In this document: positions 34,903 to 44,951 of the stretch, in pieces
Layout of the letters: each line of letters begins with the position of its first letter
How positions within the stretch are numbered: the stretch's first letter is position 1
Assembly: GCA_021018995.1 (NCBI GenBank)
Contig: CM037587.1
Location: 17,361,366-17,425,365 of the forward strand
Reading direction: 5' to 3'
From: Chloranthus sessilifolius
Lineage: Eukaryota; Streptophyta; Magnoliopsida; Chloranthales; Chloranthaceae
Length of the DNA stretch: 64,000 bases
Position numbers and translations under genes: made by a program
The notes under the pieces: generated by a model
The model's input: the letters and a program-made list of their open reading frames with translations, nothing else
What the model was told of the DNA's origin: nothing
The model's database searches: none

Positions 34903-34905
34903 TAA
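34903..34905. repeat. Right 3-bp target site duplication (TAA) of the CACTA element
   Basis: It is identical to the TAA at 10097-10099. Confidence 0.85.
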
Positions 34906-35530
34906 ATACACTATGTGCGGCATGTATTTCAAGACAGAACAGAACAATGAAAATGCATGCAAGACAACCCAAATTGAGATATCCATATATTGAAGTATAA
35001 ACAAGGTTGGTCTTACCAAGCGTTCACTTTGAACAAAAAAGAAATGTAATACCAGTTGGTGAATTGAAATTATTGAACCACAGTATCATTGAAAGAAAAT
35101 CACTTTGGTTCCCAATAATCTAACTTCTCACAGTCCCATCATTGTCTCCAATAATATGAAAATTTTTAAAATAAACTATGGTAAGTTAGGATTAAGCAAA
35201 TATGCATGAAGATTTGGTTTTTGCAAGACAATTGTGTGATGTTTTTTGGCTATTTGATTCTGTGAGATTTTTCCATTGGGGATCAGGTTTCCTTGACATT
35301 ATGTCATGCCTTATTACTGATTCATCACATGTATCTAATATATTAGGCTTTCACTGAGTAAAACTAATTGGCTTGTTTGATTTTAGAAAATAGAGTATTA
35401 TTGTTGTCTATGTCGTATGACATCATTAAAAAAAATAGAGCATTATTATTGTTATTTATATTATTATTATAATAATAAAAATGATGTTATGTATTATTTC
35501 TATTGTTATTTATTTATTTTACCCACATGC
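34906..35530. other. Right flank of the CACTA element, no gene seen
   Basis: AT-rich, intron-like DNA. If the transposon sits in a CDC27 intron, this is its continuation, but no further CDC27 exon was found between here and 39131. CACTATGTG, identical to the first nine bases of the transposon's left end, occurs at 34909-34917. Confidence 0.45.

Positions 35531-35596
<66 letters not shown>
35531..35596. repeat. (TA)n microsatellite
   Basis: A run of about 33 TA units, interrupting a repeat-like region. Confidence 0.95.
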
Positions 35597-35598
<2 letters not shown>

Positions 35599-35800
35599 GC
35601 CGAGACTATGCGTCCAAACCAAATGGGCACCATGTGGCACCCATCATGAGGATTGGATGTCACAACAACTTGGATGTGGCGCCCGGCTGGTTTGAATGCA
35701 TATACTCAGCCTTATATATATGAGGGTCGAAACTTCTCGTCCAGACCAAATGGGCACCATGTGGCACCCATCGCTAGGATTGGATGTCACAACTTGGAGA
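35597..35800. repeat. Two direct copies of a unit of about 125 bp
   Basis: ACCAAATGGGCACCATGTGG, then CACCCATC and, after a few bases, AGGATTGGATGTCACAAC, occur at about 35617-35668 and 35743-35793. Both follow a GGGCCGAGACT- or GGGTCGAAACT-like start next to TA-rich sequence. Confidence 0.75.
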
Positions 35801-35814
35801 AGATTTATCACGTA

Positions 35815-37700
35815 CCACCCCGAAATTTGGTACATAGTGAAAATTTTCTCCGAATATTATCCAAAATTTATCCGAAATACGAGTTGAGAAAAATTTCACC
35901 AAATCAATGGTGAAAGATTTGGTGTGTAAGTGAAATTAGACCGTATTGTTTAGTCTTGTGAAAGAGAGCCCATGCACCAACTCACGGTGTACCGGCTTAA
36001 CACCAAAATAGGCTCCCATAAGTATAAAAGAGAGAAACCATTTGAAACAAAATATCTTAGATATTTGCACAAAGAAGAGTAGAAAGAAAGCTTCCATCCC
36101 TTCTTCTCAAACACTCTTTTGAAATCTGATGTGCTCTAAATTCGTTCTAAAGTATTAACCTATTGTAGGCGCACAATGAAAATTGCAGCACTAGTATAGG
36201 ATCGTTCCCCGAGGAAGTGAGTATCTTTATATTTTGTGGCTCCTAAAAACTTATACTTGTCTTTTAAGATTCTAAACTATTGGAGAAATATGAATAAAAG
36301 AATGGCTTGTTTAAACTAATTGTAGAAAATAAATCTAAATCCTCCTCCTTCCAGATTATGGTCATCAATCACAATTCTTTAGTTCTCAGATATTTATAAT
36401 ATTAAAGTACCGTTACACCATATTGTAGTCCTTTAAAATTTGGGCGTCAATCAAACTCTAGAATTCTTTAACATAGATTTAATCTAATCAATAATCTTCC
36501 TAAAATTTGGGCGTCAATCAAACTCAAAAAAATTGAAGATAGAAAAATAAAATTGTTACCCTAATCTGCAAATTTTCAATATGATTTATCAATTTAAATA
36601 AAAAACTTTTAGATGTTTATATAGCAGTAAAAGTGCATAAAATAAATCTAAACTAGAAAGCAATAAAAATTGTGCTAATCCTCAGCTCTCGTCCTCAAGA
36701 GTCAACTGATCGCGAGAAACCTCAACAACCTATACTAATCTTCTAGCTCCCAATTGCAGTCGTCAATTGCTCTCGAAAAACCTTGGATATTTAAATTAAA
36801 CTAAACTAAAGTTAATCGAAAGAAAACCCAACCTCAGTCATCAATTGATGCTAAGAATTCATTTTATAACTCTTCTCCTATGCTGAGCTCTCTTATTTAT
36901 AGATTATAAGGAATTGATTTACATTATTCTAATACTAATAAAAGAAACTACTAAGAACAAAAGATTTGTAATATAACACTACTTCTAATCTTAGTTCTTC
37001 CTTGCTTTGAATAGTTGATACGTGCAGGGATTGTTCCTTCTTTTCAGCAGTAGAATCCTTTAGGAGTCTTTCTTCTCAATCTTTTTGGATCCGTGGATTG
37101 CCAAACTTCTAATTTGAATAATCTTCTAATTTCATGCATAGCGGTGTAGCTCTCATGTGATCAGCAGCAACAATAAGCTTCTATCGTAATTTACGATTTC
37201 TCTATTTGCACAGCTTTCTGTCAGGACGATTCTTTGTTACGAACAATCGCAATTCTCTTTTGCATAGCACTCTACCTGAACTATCATTAGAAGAATCGTA
37301 AATTGCGATTTTTCATTTTCTCTTTGGCTTCGTTCAATCGTAAAGTATGATTTCTGGCTTTAATCATGCATCAAATCGTATTTTCGGTTCAATCATCTTT
37401 CTTACTGCTTTATGAGTTAATTTTGATGAATATTAACACTTTGGTTCTCTTTTGCTATTTATTCTTAATATCTACACATCAGTATCTTGTTAGTAGCAAA
37501 CTGAAGTCTAGCATCACTAAGTTAAGGGCGATAAAATGGTATATTCTGTGACTGATCAAAATCCCAATCTCTTCAAGCTTCTTCTTCACAAAGACTTTCA
37601 TGATTTCGATCGTGATGAACCTTCAAGCTTTGACTTCGTTGGGATTAGATTGAGAAGCGAGGTGAAATCTTCAAGCTTTAATATAGTTGAGATTGAAGAA
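35815..37700. other. Repeat-like non-coding DNA, no gene seen
   Basis: It contains a duplicated AAATTTGGGCGTCAATCAAA (about 36437 and 36499) and related CTC-rich pieces (36680-36780). The composition suggests an old LTR element, but no terminal structure could be set. Confidence 0.45.
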
Positions 37701-39131
37701 CGAGAAGGAACGGGTCTTTGAACGAGAAAGTATCGTAGCATGTACCGTGGAACGAGTGCGAATCAACCGTAGTAAAGGAGAAGATTATTGCGCGGCTTGA
37801 AAATAAAGAGCATTGCACATTAGTGTGGAGGTTTCATTTGATATCGAGCATCGTGAGATTTCGCAAGTGTGACATCGAAACCCTCTTTGATGATTATCAA
37901 AAGCTTCGTATACGCTACCTACGAAGGTAAGTTTCATAGTGATTATCATGTGAAATTGTTTTCCTAAAATTAGATTGATAGATTGTGGTGTGTGATTGAA
38001 TTCATTTTGAATTTGGGAAAAACGAGCCCCGAAGAAAGAAGAAGTTACTGAATCGCACAGAATCACTCGCGCGAATTAAAAATCGCTCGAGCGATATACC
38101 TTCAGAAAGCAAGAGAAAGGATCATTGCCACAGGAATTGTCCTCAGATTTTAGGCAAATTTTATCTAAAAAATTCGCTTAAGGGAATTTTAGAGTGCCAC
38201 AGGAATTGTCAAAATTGCTTGTGTGATTTTGGAAATCGCTCGCGCGATTTGCCATGTTTTTTGTTGCCTTCGTCTTTTCTTCAGGAGAACTTGTGAGTGT
38301 TTTGAATCGTTCGATTGCTCCACTATTGATATGTGGTTTATGAACTATTGTTATCTAAATCAAGTACGAGAGGTCGGTGATAGGATCATTGCATTGCTTC
38401 GTTTGATCTCAAGGTTAAGATAGGAAAAACTCAACGTACAATTTTCATTTTCGATTTTGATTCATAGACTTCATGATGTGATCGAATGTAAGCTTTGAAA
38501 ATGAAATTGAATGTGTATTTTCTAAATTGTGTATGAAACAAGGATCAAAATTTCGGGCATCATTTCTCTTTCGGAGGGGACTGAAACCGAAATTTTGGCT
38601 GAAAACCAAAATTTTGGGTCCCATACAAAAATGACCGAAATTTCGGTCCAAATTATCTTTTCGGTGGGGACCAAAACCGATAATTTCGGTCGAAATTTCG
38701 GTCATTTCGGCCGAAATTTTGATCCTTGTTATGAAATAAAGAATGAACTTCGAATGTAAATCGATATATGAACTCCTAATAGAAATTTACATGTTTTATC
38801 GAAATTGAACATCGAAAGTGACTTTTGAATGCCATATCGAACATTGATCATTGAACTTCGAATTGATAATGTGGAATATTGAAAACTGAATTTAGCTTCA
38901 TTGAATATTGGATATTGGTCGAAAATTCAATATTGACTATTGAACGTTTGAACCATTGAACTTTGAATTATGAATGTGAAACGTTTGAACATTGAATTTA
39001 GCTGTGTTAGAAATTGACTCAAGTAATAAGTATTAGTATTGCATGATGATTTAAGGTAATGTGAACGAAAACCCTAACAGTGGACCACTACAACGGGTTA
39101 TACCGTACACAGTGGACCGATACGGTGATTT
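37700..39131. mobile_element. Possible LTR-element fragment interrupted by the gag-only array
   Basis: It has LTR-like composition: ATCGCTCGAGCGAT and ATCGCTCGCGCGAT motifs (38078-38250), a TTGAA-rich stretch (38750-39005), and CAGTGGACCACTACAACGGG at about 39080 resembling the GACGTGGCGGGATACC region of the gypsy LTR. No domain and no ends were found. The array begins at 39132 inside or beside it. Confidence 0.35.
38537..38730. mobile_element. MITE with perfect 20-bp terminal inverted repeat
   Basis: The left end AACAAGGATCAAAATTTCGG and right end CCGAAATTTTGATCCTTGTT are exact reverse complements. Flanks are TATGA on the left (38532-38536) and TATGA on the right if the last T is counted (38730-38734), a plausible 5-bp target duplication. 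The interior consists of repeated TTTCGGTC and GACCGAAA motifs and can fold. It encodes nothing. Confidence 0.85.
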
Positions 39132-39689
39132 TGTGACAGCCCAGATTTTCCCAACCTGAATTTTGAGACATTTTTTTTTCTTCTTTAACTTTACACCAAA
39201 ACCAAATGGGAAAATCCGGACCGTCAGATCGTAGAACACAATCCGAATACAAAATGCTTGGTACACCCACACACACATGTGGAAATAAAAGCAGATAATA
39301 CATATGATCTAAATAAATATTCAATTCTAATATCTAATATTACAATAACTAACAATGACCACCAATGATGTACCAACATCACCAAACAGTGGTGTACAAC
39401 GAATATATAATAGCACATTGTACCAAGCCACACTCACCAAACTCCACAAAGTACTCATTTTGTGACCCCGAACATCATAGCATTCCTCAATTCCTCAATC
39501 TACAAGTCCGGTGTCCAAATAGAAGTTATGCCTGTGACATATAGTCGAAGGGTGAGCTACATCCTAGCTCAGCAGAGAAAACTCAGTATAATTTTATATC
39601 TTATCATAACGAAATATAGATTCAATGTCATAATCAAACCTTTTCTTATTTAAAGTTAAAACTCATTTCAAAAGTATTTTTCTTATCAA

Positions 39690-39910
39690 ACAAAGATTGA
39701 TTTCAGATACTGTTTTCTTATCACACAAACTGATTTCAAAACTGATTTCCATATCACACAAAACTGATTTCAAAATTGATTTCCTTTTTCACACAAAACT
39801 GATTTAAAAGCTGATTTCCTTATCATACAAAACTGATTTCAAAATTGATTTCCTTTTTACACAAAAGTAATTTCAAAACATTTATTTATCGCATAAAACT
39901 AATTTTCAAA
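39690..39910. repeat. Tandem repeat of about 38 bp (AAAACTGATTTC units) in LTR 1
   Basis: ACACAAAACTGATTTCAAAA alternates with TTGATTTCCTTTTT-type pieces about five times. The corresponding arrays in LTRs 2 and 3 are at 45530-45700 and 51475-51660 and differ by deletions of part of a unit. Confidence 0.8.
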
Positions 39911-40074
39911 TCCGCCCGGCGGCCCCCATGGCACTTTACTCCGCCCATAGCGGTCCACGACAAGCATAATCTGCCCACAACGATCCACATACACATAATC
40001 CGCCCATAGCGGTCCACATATATAATATCCGCCCATAACAATCCACTTTAATCTCACGACTTATGATTTGATTC

Positions 40075-40500
40075 ACGAAGTATAATTCGAAGAGTACATA
40101 AAATCCCGCAAAAGCAGTCCAAGGGCGTACATGAATCCCGCCACAGTGGTATAAGGGTGTACCGAGTCACAAAAAGGTCCAAAGGGGTACGTAAAATCCT
40201 GCAAAAGCGGTCCAAGGGCGTACATAAGTATAATAAATTCCAAAGGTAGACGTAAATCCCGTAAAAATGGTCCAAGGGCGTACATAAGCACAATAAAGTC
40301 CAAAGGAGTACGTAAATCCCGTAAAAACGATCCATGAGTGTACATAAGCACAACAAAGTCCAAAGGCATACGTAAAATCCGGAGAAAGCGGTCCAAGGGC
40401 GTACATAACTCACAACAGTATCCAAAGGAGTATGTAAAATGTCGTAAAAATGGTCCAAAGGCATACATAAATCCCGCCACAACGGTCTAAGGGTGTACCT
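40075..40500. repeat. 60-bp tandem repeat in LTR 1
   Basis: The unit contains CGTAAAATCCCG, AAAARCGGTCCAAGGGCGTA, CATAAGCACAACAAAGTCCA and AAGGAGTA. About seven copies are present. Because 60 is a multiple of three the array stays open in several frames, producing periodic open frames on minus (PFLRDLRTPLDFV...) that are not genes. Preceding it at 39915-40045 are four units with CCGCCCATAGCGGTCCAC. Confidence 0.85.
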
Positions 40501-42594
40501 TCTCACAAATCTACAAGACTCAACGATTTCGAGTTCACATTCTAGTTCAGATTTCTAATTCACGGTCCAAAGCTCACATTCTTGGTTCAAAGGTTTTAAA
40601 ACTCACTATTTAAAAATCAAGTTTAAAATCGAATACCATAGTAAAAATTCTAGGTTAAGTTCATAGTTCAGAATTCACCATTTTCGACTCAAGGATTTCA
40701 AATTTCTATTTTGCAAGGAGTTCAAATTATAGTTCAAATCACTATGAAACTTACATCAAAATACATTAAGAAAACTTATTATTTTTCATCTGAACACATC
40801 AAAGAAACTTATCATTATTCATATAAATACCTCAAAGAAATTATGAATCAAAGTTAAACATGCAAGTTTGTGTTGAAGTTCTCCTACCTCAAAAGACGCT
40901 CAACACAATCCATATTCCACGCATGGTTCAACACTTTTCTCCTACATTCAATATACCCAAACATTTCCTTAGAAATCTTTTAAAGGATCCAAGGAACATA
41001 TCTCTAAGGAGCTCAAACAAAACTAAATAAAACATAACTCTGTACCTCGCTCAATCGAGACTTTGGCCTCACTCGAGTGAGCACACCCCTCGCTCGATCA
41101 ATTATAATTGAGCCCTCTGAAACTCATGTGAGCCCTCGCGCGAGCGATCCTTATTTAACCAAAGGCCTCGTGCAAGTGAGCATAGGACAAATGTCCCCAT
41201 ATTTGTCTCTCGCGCGAGCAAGCTATAACAGTCACGCGAGCGAGAAACATAAACATCACAGATCTATCATTTTTCTTCTCTTGATCCTTCTCAACTCTCT
41301 ACCATCCTTTGCCCATATTCACACATATATTGAGGCATTAAGGGTTAACTCTAATCACTAATAACCTAGACATCTATGAGTGTTTTCTCAAAAGAGGCGA
41401 AAACGAACAAGTTCATGCTAACTAAGAATTTGACGTAATGTTTCCCTCAATTTTTGACCATTAATTATAGGGATTCTTAAGTTGGTCAAAACACAAACAT
41501 TGTAGAGTTCGTTGTCCTCTTTTCAACACCGTAAGAATCATGTCAATCAAAATTCAAAGTAAAATATTATGGCCAAAATACTGAGACAGGTTCTGACACT
41601 CACGCGAGCGACTGTGCGCGATTTGCATCTTTTTGGACTTTTTAAAACCCATTTTACATCAAAATTTAATCTTTTTTATCCTAATCTTTCACACACATTT
41701 AAGCAACCTATATTTAGTTAAATACATGGAAGAATTGCGTTATTTACCTCTTTAAATCGATGATCTACCATAAATCGGATCGTTCTCATTGTTACACAAA
41801 AGGGTTTCTAAAACCCACATCAATCCTTTTCGAGCTCTACAATCACGACCAAGCTAACGAATTCGTCGGTGATCCTTCCTCACACCCCACACCCAAATCT
41901 CGCTACGATTTGTGGCTCAAAACACACGATCTCTTCGTGAGAAGAAAAAAGCTTTTCAAACTCCAATCGGCTTCAAATCACGCCACACGACTCCCCAATG
42001 TCAAAATCAACGACATTTCTCTTCCTTACACAAGCTCATACATTATTTTTCACGGAATCCCGAGCTCGGTGCACACGGATCCGGTCATTCCTTCTCTTTC
42101 TTCTTCTTCCTCTCTCTAAATCCCAAAAGCCCCAAAATAGTGCAAACCGGGTGTTAGCTTCCAAAGGAAGCTATTTGCTTTTCTTTATTTCAATGGGACT
42201 AGTTCCCATACAAAACACATACGCCCCCTTTGGGTATTAGTTGTTATCCAAGGATCTAGCCTCTGTGTGAAATGAACGTACTTAGTTAGGGTGTCATCCC
42301 ATAACAAAATGATCTTTGATTCGGTATGGGGCTTACACACCCAACCCATCTACCGATCAAATTCGGTGCAGAGTCAATACACCACAAGTTGGTGTATAAG
42401 AAATCATCTAATGCTCAACACACAATCTAAATTGGTCTTTTTTCCCACTTAAGATCCAACCTGAGATAACCCACTTAATTAATTTCACAAAATCAAGCAC
42501 GTGACCAGTCAGGCACGCATACTAAGGCACACTATTCAAAGTCGTGCATGCATCCCAAGGTACACTATTCAAAGTCAATTTTCAGGATGTTACA

Positions 42595-43302
42595 TTCTTT
42601 CATCCTTATAAAATTTTCCGTCCTCAAAAATTGCCCTTAGTAAACAAGTTTTATCATGCTCATCAAGTTGAACACTCACGCCCACATATGAATCGATTTA
42701 TCCTCAAAATAAATTCGGGGTTGTTACATTCTTCCCTCTATAAGAATTTTCATCCTCGAAAATTGACGACGACACATCCGAACGCTAACTCACTAACAAC
42801 GATTCCGATTGATAAGAACTGCCCCATAACGATGAAACGATGCACGCACCCTGAACGAAGAAATGAATTTCTTATAATCATTCAATTAAATTAATCTACT
42901 GGGTACATTCACATTGAGTTCACAACGAAAGATTGAATTTTTCCAACCAAAATGATCCATCATTAGATCGGTGTACCATCGATTATCTAATAAGGTAATC
43001 ATTTCTGAAACTATATTTTTATAATATCAACTAGCACGAACATGCCCACCAAGATAAAAATCATGGCCACAACGAGTACAACTTGTACCATAATAAAGTT
43101 TGAACATTGTCATAAAAGAAAAGGAAGACTTTGAAATCGTTAATATCCAACATTAATTGTATTAACGATTCCCACATACATTAGTCGAAGAGAGGATCTA
43201 ATAGCATCGATCTGATACCCAAAATACAAAGATTGACATTTTTTTTTAGATTAAACACACGAGAACAAGATACGTACGACACTCGTATTAATCGCTAATT
43301 TC
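42595..43302 (-). mobile_element. 3' untranslated interior of unit 1 with polypurine tract(s)
   Basis: No coding sequence lies between the gag stop and the LTR. Two polypurine-tract-like sites precede the two candidate LTR edges. In unit 2 the first reads, on minus, TATAAGGGGGGAAGCATGTA (about 48460-48480), a strong tract. Confidence 0.6.
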
Positions 43303-44400
43303 TCACGCCGAAGGTGTCCTATCCTTCTTCGGTTCCGGACAGTCCCTTACCGAATGCCCCATTTGACCACAATTGAAACATGCACCCGTGGTCCACTTAC
43401 ACTTGGCTGCACGGTGTCGTCTCCTGCATCTTGGGCATGATCTACCAGTTGTAAATGACGAAGTGGGTGGAGGCTGTTGTGTTTGTGGCACTCTAGTTGT
43501 CATAAGATTCGAAGGACGAAAGGTCACTGCAGGCACAGATGTAGGTGGTCTTGCATAAACAGTCTGAGTAGACTAAGGGGGTGCTGGCAATAAGAGTCTT
43601 GGTATCTCGAGTGCCTGCTCATGGGTATATGACTGCATTTGACTTACTCTTTCTCTACGCTCTTGGTCCCTTCTCTTATACATTTCTTCCATGTCTTCTT
43701 CCACCAAAAGAGCCTTGCTCATTATTGTGTCATAAGTTTTCAACTCAAAAGCAGCGACTTTTCCCTTGATATCTGGCCTTAAGCCACGTTGAAATTTCTT
43801 GGCCTTCATTAGATCCGAGGCCACAAACTCAGGAGTAAAATGTGAAAGTCGCATGAACTCGACCCCATATTCCCTCACCGTCATCTTCCCTTGCACAAGT
43901 TGAAGGAATTGAACCTCCATTTGATTGCGAACTACTACGGGGAAGTACTCCTTGTAAAACTCCTCTACGAACTCATCTCAGGTCCATAATACACCTGGAG
44001 TCTCCTGTGCCCTAGTCCTAGACACAGATTTCCACCACGGACTAGCCTCACCATCCAACATGAAAGCCGCCCATCTAACTCTCACATCTTCAGTGCATGC
44101 AAGAACACTGAATATCTTTTCCATCTCATTGAGCCATTGCTCAGCTTCCATTGGATCTGCTTTTCCTGAGAAATTTGGAGGACGCATCTTCCGAAATTCT
44201 GTAAATGCTGACGGCTGTGGTGGAGGCGGTTGCTGATGGTTATTGGCATTATTAGATGCTAACACTGCCGCTTGTTGAGCCATCGCATTTTCCATAGCTT
44301 CCATGGTTTGCATCATCCTTTGCCTTTCTTCTCGTTCACTCTCATTTGCATTTGACTAGGAACCTCGACCATCTCTGGGTCGTTTATCTCTACCAGACAT
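43303..44400 (-). pseudogene. gag: gag of gag-only element, unit 1 (365 codons, three stops)
   Basis: The protein would form the nucleocapsid shell that packages element RNA. The frame runs from ATG at 44400 (MSGRDKRPRDGRGS) to a stop at 43303 without a frameshift. It contains MRPPNFSGKADPMEAEQWLN, the retrotransposon gag core (SPWWKSVSRTRAQETPGVLW, MEVQFLQLVQGKMTVREYGV, FQRGLRPDIKGKVAAFELKT), a first cysteine motif CPRCRRRHRAAKC and the zinc knuckle CFNCGQMGHSVRDC (CX2CX4HX4C). It then ends PKKDRTPSA. Nonsense codons lie at 44356, 43978 and 43573. It stops exactly where protease would begin in a full element. Strong similarity to the gag at 59685-60700 is visible by eye. Confidence 0.9.
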
Positions 44401-44951
44401 AATGATACTCAGTCAGGACTTTCAAAAGCTCACAACTTATACTCTAACAAAATCTAATGTCACATCTCTGGACCTACAGTCACACTCCGCACACATAACT
44501 AAGACTCACAGTCTTATGGGAGACTTAACGCCTAGGAACCGACAACCTAATGTCATTGCGAGACATGGCTCTATGTTTCGACCAAAACATCTAAAACTTA
44601 ACCTGTATCCTATCACCGCACTTCTATCACGATTTTTAATTATCTCCACTATAAGAGATCGTGAAGATCCACAACTCAAGTTCTAAATAGAACCTACTGC
44701 CACGACTTGAGTCTTCAACAACCTAAACCCTAAGGTTTCTACCAACTGTGATAAAGTCCCAATTGAATCTCCTATACCATAACAAAATCTACTGCCATAG
44801 TCTTGGGTCCCAACAAGACCTAACACTGAAGCACTGTTTCCACATCGTCCCTAGAAGGCCTAACGCCTAGGCTCTAATACCAACTGTAACAAAGTCACAG
44901 TTGGGTCTCTTACGTCCGTATCGAACGTAATACCATAGCTCTGATACCAAC
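44401..44951 (-). mobile_element. 5' leader of unit 1 with tRNA primer binding site
   Basis: A non-coding leader lies between LTR 2 and gag. Next to the LTR, 44938-44949 on minus reads TGGTATCAGAGC, complementary to the 3' end of plant initiator tRNA-Met, two bases from the LTR end. Similar modules (ACCAACTGTGAYAAAGTC) occur upstream at about 44747 and 44879, giving three PBS/LTR-edge-like copies. The inverted repeat ACTGTAACAAAGTCACAGTT lies at 44883-44902. Confidence 0.75.

Larger units (their letters stand above)
39132..42594 (-). mobile_element. LTR 1 of the gag-only array
   Basis: Begins TGTGACAGCCC and ends GGATGTTACA next to a pyrimidine-rich tract. A second similar edge (TTGTTACATTCTTCCCTC) lies 133 bp further on near 42727, so the true inner border is one of the two. 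The LTR contains tandem arrays at 39700-39900 and 40075-40500, CGAGCGAG motifs at 41040-41240 and the conserved block at 39530. It is about 3.46 kb, long for a chromovirus. Short open frames such as 41760-42119 are not conserved between the three LTRs. Confidence 0.85.

Noticed and set aside
35481..35723. Open frame over the second TA tract
   Set aside because: It is a microsatellite artefact, with no conserved sequence on either side.
40054..40506. Periodic minus-strand open frames (PFLRDLRTPLDFV-like) in the LTRs
   Set aside because: The 60-bp repeat keeps several frames open. Frames are not conserved between the three LTRs.
41760..42119. Plus-strand open frame of 119 codons in LTR 1
   Set aside because: The corresponding regions of LTRs 2 and 3 are open only in other frames or broken, and the element reads on the minus strand.
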